Of a DNA stretch of 64,000 nt, positions 41,201 to 50,227 are shown piece by piece. Made by a program: the position numbers and the translations under genes. Positions within the stretch are counted from its first letter, which is position 1, and each line of letters starts with the position of its first letter. Source of the DNA: Anas platyrhynchos (Eukaryota > Chordata > Aves > Anseriformes > Anatidae); assembly GCF_047663525.1 (NCBI RefSeq), contig NC_092588.1:91571501-91635500 (forward strand). The letters are read 5' to 3'. The notes beneath the pieces are model-generated. The model was not told the origin of the DNA and searched no databases. It saw only the letters and a program-made list of their open reading frames with translations.

Positions 41201-42913
41201 GAAAAGGAGGTGGAGTATGGGATTGCAAACTAAACAAAGAAAAATTAACTGGCAGAAAAACACATCTGACAGAAGTGGAAAAGATAATGATAAATCTAAT
41301 TAAATATCACAGTATCAAAGGGTTACAGGAAAAAAAAAAAGGAAACAGAAGACATGCATTTTGCCTAGAAACAGACTAGCAAGAAACATACACCTCTGAA
41401 GTGTGTGGAATTTGTATGTGCAGTGGGGTAGTAAATGTGCAATAACAGAATTAAGTAAGCAAGTAAAAAGGAATGGAAGTATTCCTAGTGTTTAAGATAA
41501 TCCATCTGCCTGAAACAACTTATTTTAGCAAGATATAAAGAAATAAGCAAAGAAATTATGTCTGAAGGTTTCCTTCAGTACTTTTCCAGCTAGGTCTAAG
41601 CACTGTCATCTGAGGCTCTAACAGAATTTAACACTCCTTCCATCCTGGCTATATACATTTCTCCTTCATAATTAAGATTCAGTTATCTGTTACAATAACC
41701 TGAAGCTATGAACAACTGGATGTTGACCACAATATACCAAACTGGCTTATCAAGACAAATACAAGATAATTACAGGTAATTAATTCTCAAGCCTGTTCTA
41801 ATTCTGGATTGATAAATCAATTACTCATGTGTGTTTAATGACATCACTTTGCTTTTTGGAACACAGAGGGTCATGTTGCAGTGAGTACCTTGTTATTTAG
41901 CTCAGTATTAATTTGCATGACCTCATTACTTCCACAATGTTGTCCTCTTCATCTCTTCGTTTAAATAACCATCTTATTGCATTCAGTGAGAACTGCTGAG
42001 AATCATGTTTGCATCAATGTCTATCAATGCCATTTGTATCTGGAGGAGGACTTGTGAGTGGCGAGGGATCAGGACATCATAAAAGAAACTAGTACGAGCC
42101 CCCAGATTTGCTGAAGACTAGGAGAATGGTATGGGTTTCTTTTTTTTTTTTTTTTCCTTCTTCTCAAGATATTCCAATTACTGAGTGTTCAGGACTTGAG
42201 TATTTTGGAGTGCGTGCCAAGTTTCAGCAAAGCCTAAAGTTTAATGAGCCAACATAATGAAATACTAACCTTCCTTTCAACTCATGAAAACACACCTGGA
42301 GGCAAAAATGGTATAGTGCTGTGTTGTTTCTTCCTTTTATACTTGTCTTACTGAAGTTGTTCTCTGGCTTGGGCTTCAGCTTCGCACTTTACAAGGAAAA
42401 CATTTTCAGATTTGAACTCTGCCATCTCTCAAGGGTGTCACAGAAGGAGATGACTTCCTCTCACCCACAATAAGTGAGAAGGCTAATATTTTAAACCTTG
42501 TTCTTAGAGAAAAATATGATTAAGTTATTATTCTTAGAGCTCGGATACATTGTAATACTACCATGGATCGCAGATTATGCTTGATGAAAAATAATCTATT
42601 TCATGAAAAAAAAGTTTATATGCAGTTTTATTATATCCTGAGGAGAAATTTCAATGATATCTGATTTGAAATAATATGCTGGTAGTTCAGTAAATGCAAA
42701 GGGGAAAAAACTTGGTGCTTTACCCATAAAATAACTCTAATTTAGTGCTTTATCTTTCAAGGTTTCTTTTGCTGATGCTACTAAAATGCAGGCTTACAAG
42801 ATCTCTAGCAGTAAGGAAGAAATAGCTGCGTTAAACCCGAGAAGTCCTCTATTGCTTTTCAATGAAATGGAGAACTACTGATGTTTTTTCAGAGCAATAA
42901 AACTAAATACTAC

Positions 42914-42956
<43 letters not shown>

Positions 42957-45900
42957 CAAGTTGCCTATTTTTAAGCCAAGCTTCAAATGTGTTTAATCAC
43001 AAGCTGTGTCTCAGCTTTCAAGAGGAGCATGAACATCCCATGATGCTTTTGACATGTGCCAGAAAAACAACAACAAAAAAATCTTAGGATATATAACAAC
43101 TAGCCTACTGCCAGAAAAGAGAGGTTCAGAAATTTCTGATAGTAACATAAAACTAGGAAAGTGATATACTTTGTCTTGTGTGGTTTTTAGCAAAGACAGA
43201 TTCATGATTCTTGATCATTAAGCTTCTGGATAGAGACACTTACTCCAGAATTTGGAGCTTACTGTTTGGAAGAGTGAAGATAACTGCTGAAATCAAACAT
43301 ACCTGCACACTGACAGGTTAGAAGGCATCTTTCATATCTGCTTTCTAAAGCAGAAGGTAGCAAGAAGAAAGGAACTTATAGACACTTTGCCAGTCTGAAG
43401 TGGTTTTGGATAGGGTTTGTTTCTTACATCTTTTTCATCCAAATACTTGAAATTATGAGTTTTTTGTTTGTTTGTTTGTTTGTTTTTGTCTTGCTTCATG
43501 CATAGCTTCCTGTCAGTAGTAAGAGAGACATCTCAGAAAGAGCATAGGCCAAGTCTTACTATGTTCCAGTGGGATCCAGTACACACAACCTAGTTAAGAC
43601 GGGCTGCTGCATTTTAAGACACAATGTTGTCTCCTATGTACAGCAGGGTGACTCTGGGATACTACCCCAGGAGGCCACACAGTCCTAATGGCTGAGAGGA
43701 AAGATGCAGATGTTCCTACAGACATTGTACAAGGATGTTTTTTTCAGACTAAAGAAACTTTTGCATTTGGAAAGAAATTTTGAGCAGACAGACAGTAATG
43801 CAAACTGATTAAACTATTTTGTCCATAAGGAGATGTGAATAATAAATAAGCCTGTAGATATGAAAATGGACTTCATGGCTTTCTCCTCAAAATTGTATGG
43901 ACTATTGACAAACACTGAAAAAAAAAAATTAAACCATGTATGTACTGAAACACTGTTCTGCAGCAAATACCACCTTTTGGAAAAGGTGGAGAGCTCACAT
44001 TACCTGATGTGACCTTTTAAACTGCAATAGAAGTAACTTGGGTTGTTCTAGCCAGCAGAGAGAGGTGTGGATGGTATTATTCAGAGCTGCCTTACTAAAA
44101 GATGTGCCAATTCCTGAACATGGAAATCACCCTTCACAACTTTGCCAACCATTTATTCCCTGCCAATTTGAAGGCACATTGCTTTCTGGATTGGTTTTAT
44201 CCGTGCTCAGAGTGAAATGCAAGAAACAAAGTATTTTTTACTTCATGCTGGCTGTGAAAATGCATGTGTAATATAGGGAAATGAAGAAACAGCATCTGAT
44301 GAGTATTTTCTGAAGTGTTACATAAGAACAAAAAACAATTAAAGAGGAAAATATCTTCTTGTTCTGTTAATCGGTCCTTACTTATGTTTTTCCTCCCTTT
44401 CTCCCTTGAATCCTACAGGGTGATAACTTGGATTTCAAATGCTAATTCATGATTTTTACTTTAATCATAATTAAGATTGGATGAGGAGAGGAAAGGAAAT
44501 GACGTTTGGTTTTTCAGTTTAATAAAGAAGCCAAGAAGACTGTGGAAGTCGTTTCCCCACTATCCCCTCAAAACAGTTCTAAATTTACCTCTTTTAAAGC
44601 CTTAGATCACTTTAATGAACTCCAAGAAGAACTTTTTAAAGGGTACAGAACCCCAAAACAGAAGACAGTCTGCTGGCATGGGACAAAAAGGTGCACACGC
44701 TATCTCCCTTACTGCATTATCTCTAACAGTAGTTATCCTAGAGTTTAACCCACATATAATGAGAATGTTAAGTCCTAAACTTTTAAACCACTTACACCAT
44801 GGAAACATCCAGACTGCTGCATCTCTCAAAACAAAATAAAAAGGCTAATGACTGTGCTGCATGGTAAGGCCCTAACAACACCATGTGTCTGTAACTACTT
44901 GAGTTATTGGCTCAGGGGAGATGAAAGCAACTGGGGACTTCTCTTCATGTCTACAGGTTTCTCTTACCATTAGATTGCAATAGCACATTGATTTCACTAG
45001 CGGCAAAGTGTCTTGAGCGATAACTAGGGACTGGCATGTTGCAGGAAGCCTTTAAAAAACTGAGAAAAGAATGGTTTTGTTGAGCTTCCTGTTGCTTGGT
45101 ATTAGGCTATTTCCTTGAAGCTTGGCCACCCTAATTCCAGCTTCCATTTCTTGCTGTGGTTGGCTTTCAAATAATGACAGAATATGAAGAACTTCTTTTA
45201 TGTCCTTACCCGTCCTCCTGAGGGAAGGGGAGAGGGAGGAGAAGGCATGTAAAAGTCTCCCAGCAGTGATGAAAACAGTTTTAATTTTTTGTCCCTTAAT
45301 CACACATCTTCATGTAGCCATTTCTGCCATGTGGGGTTTTATCTCCTTCAGTTGACCACATCTGACCTTGACCATTTTATTAAGGTCAGTGTGGAATGAG
45401 GAAGACAAATTGCAATGAAGTTTAAAAGTCATTAGCTGGATGAACTTAACATTAAGAAAAAACACAGCTGTTGTTTGACATCTCATCAGAGTACCTCCAG
45501 TATTGATGCCAATATAATGCAAGATGTAAAGTGATCCCTCCTACTCTCCAAGATCTGCGCATAACTAGCCCCCCAAAATGAGAATTTTTTTGCTTTTTGT
45601 TACTTAAGTACATAAGAAGCCCCATAGAAGACAAAAATATTCACTTAATTTCACATTGAACTCTACCTGTCAGCTGTGCAGCAGTCCAATGGGTAAGGAT
45701 GCAATCCGAGGTATTTACCGCATGATGAGACATGGCATGTGGGCTACATGCAGATAATAGATTTATAAGCTCAGCTGTTGCCAGGCTCTTATAAATTGGC
45801 AAATTAATTTATATGTTTGAAGTCTGAAGTGTGTCATTTATAATGCAACAGTATTGCAGGCCACTGTCTCACCAGGTGTTTCTTCTCCGCTGTAGCAAGG

Positions 45901-48900
45901 GAATGGTTCTTGTGCCTTTCCACAACTCTGTCACAAGGCAGACTCATCCCAAAAGCTTTCTGGCTCTGAACAACCAGTGGTACACTTCGTTTCAAACTCC
46001 TAATTTCCCTCCTTTCTTTAATTACAAGTCAATCTGCACTTGGGACATACTACCTTATCACTAAATATGTACTTCAACTCAAATTGTATGAGATTTATTT
46101 CTAAATGTCTTGGTGTCTAAATCAGTCTTACAGGCAGTGATTATATAGCATGGAATGAAAGCATCAGGCAAAATTCCCACCTGATGTGACTTACACTTGA
46201 AGCTGGCATAAACCACATAATAAACCAGGCCAACATATTGACATTATTCTTGAGTTTATTACTACCTAAAGAATTTACTACTGCTTTTTTTTTTCTTTTT
46301 TTTTTTCCTATTTTTGAGTCAGAGGTTCATTTTAAAGTGTTTGGATCTGATTAGCTATTTTCTTTAATAAAATTGAGAGAAGCTATTGAACTAAATGAAT
46401 GTAAAATGAAGTACCTGATGAACAGGTATCTGTTTCTTTTCACAGATCAGAGTACTTGTAATGAAGATTCAACAACCAGAATTAAAAAAATAAAGAAATC
46501 AGAGGATATTCCTTAAGAAGAAAGGAAACAAAACCAAGGGCAATATGCAAGTTTTTGTAAGTGGGTATCTGTAAGTACCTTTGCCAATTAAACATTGGAC
46601 TCAAGCTTAAGGACCTAGAGGACTTCTTAATTAATCCCTTGTCACTTCATCATGTGCTAAAGACTTCAGCACATCCCATTCAGTTTCTGCGCAAGTACTT
46701 GTGTCCATTTGTCTGTTCTACATGTAGTTTCTGAACATAGTTTCTCCAGCTTCATTAATTCTGTTCACCTAGCACAACCCTGGCTTGCTCCCTTGGTTCT
46801 GGATGTCAGGGGTACTGAAGTCTGTTACCTTTTCACTCTGATGGAGCTGGAGAGATCATGTTGGCAGTGGATGGTGTAGGTCCCATGTCAGCCATGAATT
46901 TGTGGTGGATTGATCACTATTTACAGAAATTTTTCTCCTCCAGTTTCTGTTTTCCTGTTGGAGTTCAGGGACTCCAGAAGAAAGGGCTGGAACATTGTCT
47001 TTGCTTTTCAGAAAAGCAACTCTTTCAACTTTTTCAACTCTTTCAACTCTTTTTCAGAAGGTGCTCAGAGCATTTAACAAATACCAATGGACAATAAGGC
47101 AGGGCTTTCATTTGGCTACTGCCAACAAGAGAGTAGCTTCTGTCTAGGGACCTTTTCTGTACATCCTATAATGACCGTATGCCCTTATCAGGCATCATAC
47201 CCTGACATGGTGGTCATGGTGCTTGGAAGAGTTAGGTGTCTTTCTTCATTGATTTCAAATTACATTGGTTATCTGTGTTCCTTAGGGAATTAAAAAATAA
47301 AATAAAATAAATCTAGCTTCTGCCTGTATAACTTCTTTGCAACTGGATTATTGTAGAGGTTCAAGATACTTGAACCTATTAAATACAGCTTCGTACAGTC
47401 CTCGTGTTTATGCTTATCTTAGTGTTACCTAGCCTCTTCGTAAGCATTAGTTGGCATGCACTGTGCAAGGTTATGTACTCTCTTACTCTGTAAAAGTGGG
47501 ATTTGACCCCATGGAAAATATACTGACAAATCAAAACTTATAATCGGTTTAAAGTTCAAGGGTGCAGCCAAATCCTGAGCCAGTGTAATTTGACCTAGAT
47601 CCACTCAAGTAAGTAGAGCTGTAATGAACCACATAAACAGAAATGTCCCACTGTGGTTACCTTCATACTGTGGGAATTATATGGAAACACTCAAAGCCTC
47701 ATGAAGACTGTGGTTTGCTGTGTTCTACAAATAATAGTGATTTAACACCCACGATGGTGATAAACTCTCTCCTTTGAATTGAAGTAACATACACCTGATC
47801 ACTCCTATGCCACTATAGGAGGGAATGCTAAAATACTGTTCCTATTACTTGTCCTAAAATCTAAGTTCATCATTCATTTACTCCTGGTACCGTCAACAGC
47901 ATCCTTCCCTCTTCCCTCCAGTCAGCTCTAGGTCAATTTAAGCATCTATGTGTTGCAACTTCTAACCCTGCATTAGTATCATTACAGCAGTTTTCAGAAA
48001 AACTTCAGGTTTCATCTTAGGTAGCTAATTCTCCAAGGACATTCTTTCAAACTTTTAGAACCAAAGCAACCTCCAGCTTCTACACCTCTTAGAGGATTTC
48101 CCCAAACTGGCCATTCTCTCCCCAGGATGCCTCTATTTATGAGTAACAAGGCATAAGAAATCTAAGCAACTTTTCAACTCTCACAGATTACTGGAGATAC
48201 AGAAGAGAAAAAACTTGCTAAAAGAAAACTGTGTGCAGCTCTGAATAGCCATTTCTGGATATTGCAACCAGCTGTTCCAAGAATAATTCCAAGGTTAATG
48301 AAACAGCTCTAAGATCCAGAAGTAACAGATTAAGTCTCCACTATCGCTTTCATTAGCAGAAATACAAAGTTGTCAATGCATACATTACCAATATTATTAT
48401 TTTTTTTGATTTGCACCTATGTGACTGATCTCATATCTGCCCTATAAGGAGTCCAAGTGAAATATTTTTACTGTTCTTCTAACTTTTGTTCAAGTTGACT
48501 CTGCAGTTCTGAGCACCTAATTGTTATCTGTAACAGTTATTGATAAATAATGCAAGTTACCTTCTGGTTTCTTTGTAGCTGCCATCACTGTATCATAAGA
48601 AAGACATTACCAATTTAGGCTTCATGCAGTAATAGTAACTTAGTCATATAGTTTGTTTTATGTCTTACCCAGTACTATAAGAAATAGCTGTTCATTTATG
48701 CAGTAGAAAGTCATTCTGGAGCTACAAGGCAGCATCAACTAGGGCACCACTCCTGGTCTTTTTTGAGAGGGTCTTTTCCCATTTATCGTCCTATGCCTGA
48801 ATTTATTGCAGACACACTGGATAGCAGAAATAGATTCACAGCAACTGACTGTAGGGAGACTCCCATTAATTCGTGTAAAGGCTATCTGAACATTATTCAT

Positions 48901-49740
48901 GTCTCAGTCACTTGATTTCAAAATGATTTTTATGCATGAAAAGCAAAAATTACAGCATATGTTGCAAAGACATTTGGAAAAAGTGTTTTTGCTGTTATAG
49001 AAGAATTAGGTACCATTCTTAATCATGTCACAACTTCTGATACAACAAGCTTGGAAGACACAGCATTCAGCCCCATCTTAGCTCAGACTTCAAGGCAAAA
49101 ATATTGGCATGATCCTCTCCTCCTTTATAAGGCCAGCGTTACACTTAATACATTACTGTTCACAAACAGGATGAGATCCTTTGGGAAGTCACCATGACTG
49201 CAAAGACACAATATGCTTTGGGGAATGGTCCTCCTCGCTAAACAGATGATGGCATTGTTCCACTGTAACTCTCTTAAATGCTGAACTGGAGTCTAAAACT
49301 CCATTGTTCATTCATTACACGAAAAAAAAAAAAAAAAAAAAGGAAAGCGTTCCAGTATGGTTTTTACACTTAACACAAGAAGAGCTTCTGTTAACGCACC
49401 AATAATCTGTTTGTGTAACGTGCTTGGAGCAGAGCAAAATGCACCTGCGAGGAGCAAGGCACCGGGCTGCATCTTGTGGGAGCCGCCTCCCGCCCGCTGC
49501 CGAGTGCCAACGGGGGAGCCGCGCCACGGCATCCGCGCACCCCGCTTCGTCCCCGGCTCCTCTCAGTCCCCGGCCCCGCTCCCCCGGCCTCCCGCTCCCC
49601 GCCGGGCCCCCTCCACTCATCCCTCCCTCGCCCTGCCGCCGCCAGGGGCTCGCCATTTTGGGGGCCGCCGGGTCAGGGGGCCGCCATGTCGGGGGCCACC
49701 GGGGGGGGTCCGCCATAGCGGGGTGCCGCGCACTCACCAT
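3364..49740 (-). CDS. ELOVL2: ELOVL2, very-long-chain fatty acid elongase 2 (complete, 8 coding exons)
   Basis: ER-membrane 3-ketoacyl-CoA synthase that performs the condensation step elongating C20 and C22 polyunsaturated acyl-CoAs, the route to DHA. Exons (minus strand, 5' to 3'): 49740-49738, 27523-27460, 21782-21595, 9172-9095, 7983-7812, 5768-5644, 4297-4163, 3489-3364. All introns are GT-AG and the phases join to an uninterrupted 296-residue protein, the human length as I recall it. Visible motifs: KxxExxDT (residues 123-130), the catalytic HVYHH box (146-150), NxxxHxxMYxYY (176-187), and C-terminal KKAQ (293-296), a KKxx-type ER retrieval signal. Several hydrophobic membrane segments are present, the first at about 32-53. 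ELOVL5 is the close alternative, but Cys234 in FPFGC, where ELOVL5 has Trp, and the overall match to human ELOVL2 favour ELOVL2. The gene is divergent from SMIM13, as in human. Family function is known; activity in this species is inferred. Confidence 0.96.
3490..4162 (-). other. ELOVL2 intron 7
   Basis: 673 bases with GT-AG ends. It holds an A-rich run at 3745-3768 and nothing else I recognise. Confidence 0.85.
4163..4297 (-). CDS. ELOVL2: ELOVL2 coding exon 7 (residues 211-255)
   Basis: 135 bases, 45 codons, phase 0 at both ends: [10 protein letters not shown] to VNFYIK. It includes [13 protein letters not shown], whose second Cys (234) is the position reported to separate ELOVL2 from ELOVL5 substrate range. 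The acceptor is CTCCAG and the donor GTAAGG. Confidence 0.96.
4298..5643 (-). other. ELOVL2 intron 6
   Basis: 1,346 bases with GT-AG ends. A poly-A run lies at 4493-4506. No gene or interspersed repeat is recognised. Confidence 0.85.
5644..5768 (-). CDS. ELOVL2: ELOVL2 coding exon 6 (residues 169-210)
   Basis: 125 bases (2 + 41 codons): [20 protein letters not shown] to KKYLTQAQL. It contains the conserved NxxxHxxMYxYY elongase motif. The acceptor is TTCATAG and the donor GTACGT. Confidence 0.96.
6410..6680 (+). pseudogene. Possible decayed coding remnant, unrecognised
   Basis: In one plus-strand frame the sequence reads [15 protein letters not shown], a TAG, then about 42 open codons ([35 protein letters not shown]), then TAA. 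A short [12 protein letters not shown] run follows. The composition looks like helical protein rather than translated intron. The in-frame stops would make it dead if it was ever coding. I cannot name a parent gene. It is antisense to ELOVL2 within intron 5. Confidence 0.2.
7318..7415 (+). mobile_element. CR1 LINE 3' end fragment
   Basis: It shows the CR1 3' terminus in sense orientation: CAGGGGGATTGGATTAGATG, then ...CAAGGTCCCTTTCACTCCCTAAC, ending ATTCTGTGATTCTGTG. It is only about 100 bases, 5' truncated, and antisense to ELOVL2. Confidence 0.8.
7812..7983 (-). CDS. ELOVL2: ELOVL2 coding exon 5 (residues 112-168, catalytic histidine box)
   Basis: 172 bases, 57 codons plus one base. It carries KVIEFMDT and the family-defining HVYHH box (residues 146-150), then [15 protein letters not shown]. 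The acceptor is CACACAG and the donor GTAAGT. The split codon 169 is completed to Ser by exon 6. Confidence 0.97.
7984..9094 (-). other. ELOVL2 intron 4
   Basis: 1,111 bases with GT-AG ends. The only notable feature is an 11-base G run at 8466-8476. No gene or repeat family is recognised. Confidence 0.85.
9095..9172 (-). CDS. ELOVL2: ELOVL2 coding exon 4 (residues 86-111)
   Basis: 78 bases, phase 0 at both ends, 26 codons from [14 protein letters not shown] to AADIR. The acceptor is TTCCAG and the donor GTGAGG. The human equivalent is [14 protein letters not shown]...ADIR. This is the loop before the catalytic helices. Confidence 0.95.
13323..14008 (-). mobile_element. CR1 LINE, 5'-truncated copy with open ORF2 C-terminal frame
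   Basis: About 686 bases in antisense on the plus strand. The minus strand translates without a stop through the CR1 ORF2 C-terminal region ([39 protein letters not shown]), about 180 codons from 14008 to 13466. It ends in the CR1 3' UTR and the ATTCTATGATTCTATG tail. The open frame and near-consensus sequence imply a fairly young insertion. Two local oddities are visible: the 3' terminal segment occurs twice (13324-13372 and 13373-13422), and a 21-base unit is duplicated at 13471-13491 and 13492-13512. It is truncated well short of the reverse transcriptase domain, so it cannot be autonomous. Confidence 0.95.
13471..13512. repeat. 21-bp tandem duplication inside the CR1 3' region
   Basis: The unit CCATGTGACTAAGTGCACAG(T) is present twice in exact tandem. 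Other CR1 copies I know carry it once, so this is a private duplication. Confidence 0.85.
14220..14263. repeat. Long poly-T tract
   Basis: 31 T's (14220-14250), then AC, then a further T run with one C. It could be the tail of a minus-strand retroposed sequence, but no body is recognised next to it. Confidence 0.8.
16590..16656. repeat. AAAC/AAC simple repeat and poly-A
   Basis: Consecutive AAAC units, then AAC units, then about 12 A's. Low-complexity sequence in intron 3. Confidence 0.85.
17202..17262. repeat. Poly-T followed by GTTT repeats
   Basis: About 16 T's followed by irregular GTTT/GTGTTT units and more T's. Low-complexity intronic sequence. Confidence 0.8.
17531..17558. repeat. 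Three-copy 10-bp tandem repeat
   Basis: TATGCTAATG repeated two and four-fifths times. It contains octamer-like ATGCTAAT cores; no function can be read from sequence. Confidence 0.85.
21595..21782 (-). CDS. ELOVL2: ELOVL2 coding exon 3 (residues 23-85)
   Basis: 188 bases (2 + 62 codons). It starts with the last two bases of Asp23, then [14 protein letters not shown], and ends MYMLIE before GTAAGTG. It contains the first two hydrophobic membrane segments and the NRPPFSLR loop. The acceptor is CTTTTCAG. It closely matches the human exon. Confidence 0.96.
21783..27459 (-). other. ELOVL2 intron 2
   Basis: 5,677 bases. It contains a CR1 fragment at 24835-25080 and short direct duplications such as AAACATATGC at about 21861-21885. 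The stretch 26,570-26,760 is unusually pyrimidine-rich for its surroundings, with no recognised family. No further exon is seen. Confidence 0.85.
24835..25080 (-). mobile_element. CR1 LINE fragment
   Basis: The plus strand shows the antisense CR1 3' end: ATATCCTGACTTGGATGGGA, then ...CATCAAGTCCAACTCC, through CTCCAGCAGGCCTGGTG and GAACCTTTCCTAACATCCAG. It is clearly diverged and shorter than the 13.3 kb copy. Confidence 0.9.
27460..27523 (-). CDS. ELOVL2: ELOVL2 coding exon 2 (residues 2-22 plus first base of codon 23)
   Basis: 64 bases encode 21 residues starting [10 protein letters not shown] and ending MFGPR, plus one base of the Asp23 codon. The donor is GTAAGT. The acceptor is TAG preceded by an uninterrupted run of T on the coding strand (A 27526-27552 on the plus strand). 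The segment is the cytosolic or luminal N-terminus before the first membrane helix. Confidence 0.95.
27526..27552. repeat. 27-base A run forming the ELOVL2 exon 2 polypyrimidine tract
   Basis: On the transcribed (minus) strand this is 27 uninterrupted T's directly before the TAG acceptor of exon 2. It doubles as a mononucleotide microsatellite and a splice signal. Confidence 0.9.
28260..28840. other. GC-richer, stop-poor island in intron 1
   Basis: A local rise in GC with several overlapping open frames of 60-105 codons on both strands, about 0.8-1.4 kb from exon 2. No protein family is recognisable, and open frames on both strands at once follow from composition. A regulatory element is possible but not shown. 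Confidence 0.3.
29393..29418. repeat. (TG)13 microsatellite
   Basis: 13 TG units preceded by a T-rich stretch, with CG following. Confidence 0.95.
37793..38374 (-). other. Unexplained 193-codon open frame
   Basis: An ATG-to-stop frame of 193 codons antisense to the plus strand (same strand as ELOVL2, inside intron 1). It starts [16 protein letters not shown] and runs through a poly-Phe stretch from an A/T run (38005-38022). No domain, signal peptide or family resemblance is recognised. Its start lies in a 23-bp tandem duplication. It is long for AT-rich intron sequence, but the poly-Phe run argues for a chance frame. Confidence 0.15.
38353..38398. repeat. 23-bp exact tandem duplication
   Basis: Unit CCCTGTGGTTTGAAATTCTC(ATT) occurs twice (38353-38375 and 38376-38398). 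Confidence 0.9.
42917..42950. repeat. (TA)17 microsatellite
   Basis: 17 uninterrupted TA units. Low-complexity sequence and unlikely to be a promoter TATA box in this context. Confidence 0.95.
43463..43487. repeat. (TTTG)n microsatellite
   Basis: About six TTTG units flanked by T's. Confidence 0.9.
47020..47057. repeat. Pyrimidine-rich 9-10 bp minisatellite
   Basis: CTCTTTCAACT-type units repeated about four times, with small length differences. Confidence 0.85.
49651..49720 (-). promoter_or_regulatory. Cluster of three YY1-like motifs just inside ELOVL2 intron 1
   Basis: On the minus strand: CCAAAATGGCGAG (near 49660-49650), GACATGGCGG (near 49690-49681) and GCTATGGCGG (near 49719-49710). 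Their ATGGC cores are spaced 29 and 31 bases apart. The first matches the YY1 consensus AAAATGGCGG best. Binding is inferred from motif only. Confidence 0.4.
49738..49740 (-). CDS. ELOVL2: ELOVL2 coding exon 1 (initiator Met only)
   Basis: On the minus strand the sequence reads GCGCC-ATG followed at once by GTGAGTG. The start codon is therefore the last three bases of the exon and abuts a strong splice donor (49737-49736). Exon 2 begins GAG CAT CTG, giving M-E-H-L-K as in human ELOVL2. The Kozak context upstream is good (G at -3, and G at +4 supplied by exon 2). The 5'UTR must lie at higher coordinates inside the CpG island; its start cannot be read from sequence. Confidence 0.9.
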
Positions 49741-50227
49741 GGCGCTGTCCAGGGTAGCGGCCCGGCTCTGCCGGCCTGGCCGCCGCCGCGCCCCCGCTTT
49801 AAGGTACCGCCTCCGGCTCCGCCGTGCCCGCCTCCCAGCCCGGGGCCCTGGGCCTGCCCCGGGGAAGGAGGGAGCGGGAGGGCGATGCCAGCCGCTGAGG
49901 GCGAAGGGGACGGAGGCGGCAGGGAGCCCTCAGCCAGCTGCGGGTTTTGTTCCGAGTGGAAACAAAGCATTACATCTCCTATAAAAAACATTTATTCGGG
50001 CTATCGAAGCTTGCCGAAAATGCCCTTCTTCTTTCCCCCTGTTTTTAATAAAGCAGACTTTGGTGTGTGAAATAAAAACAATCTTTCTTAAAATATTGGC
50101 ATTCTCCATTTTGCTTTTAAAGTGAAAATTTGTCAAAAATTACATGCTAAAAGTGTCGAAGCCGTCCCAGTCCTGCCCTCTCAGTTCTGGCTGCTCAGGG
50201 TTTCCTCGACCTGAGCTCGGAGAACAG

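Larger units (their letters stand above)
27524..49737 (-). other. ELOVL2 intron 1
   Basis: 22,214 bases with GT-AG ends. It holds simple repeats at 27526-27552, 29393-29418, 42917-42950, 43463-43487 and 47020-47057, and poly-A runs at 29922-29939 and 49322-49341. There is a stop-poor, GC-richer island at about 28260-28840, an unexplained 193-codon frame at 37793-38374, and the downstream half of the promoter CpG island at its 5' end. No CR1 or LTR is recognised inside, notable for 22 kb. Confidence 0.85.
49440..49960 (-). promoter_or_regulatory. ELOVL2: CpG island at the ELOVL2 promoter
   Basis: An abrupt GC- and CpG-rich block in AT-rich surroundings, spanning exon 1 (ATG at 49740), the start of intron 1 and the presumed 5'UTR/promoter at higher coordinates. 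GGCGG-type SP1-like boxes occur on both strands. No clear TATA box is seen. A TTAAAG-like element about 60 bases upstream of the ATG (near 49798) is weak. The transcription start is not determinable here. Confidence 0.85.

Noticed and set aside
42917-42950. TATA box
   Set aside because: It is a (TA)17 microsatellite deep in intron 1.
49357-50070. 237-codon plus-strand open frame across the ELOVL2 CpG island
   Set aside because: GC-rich composition removes stop codons on both strands; the Pro/Arg/Gly-rich product has no recognisable domain and is antisense to exon 1.
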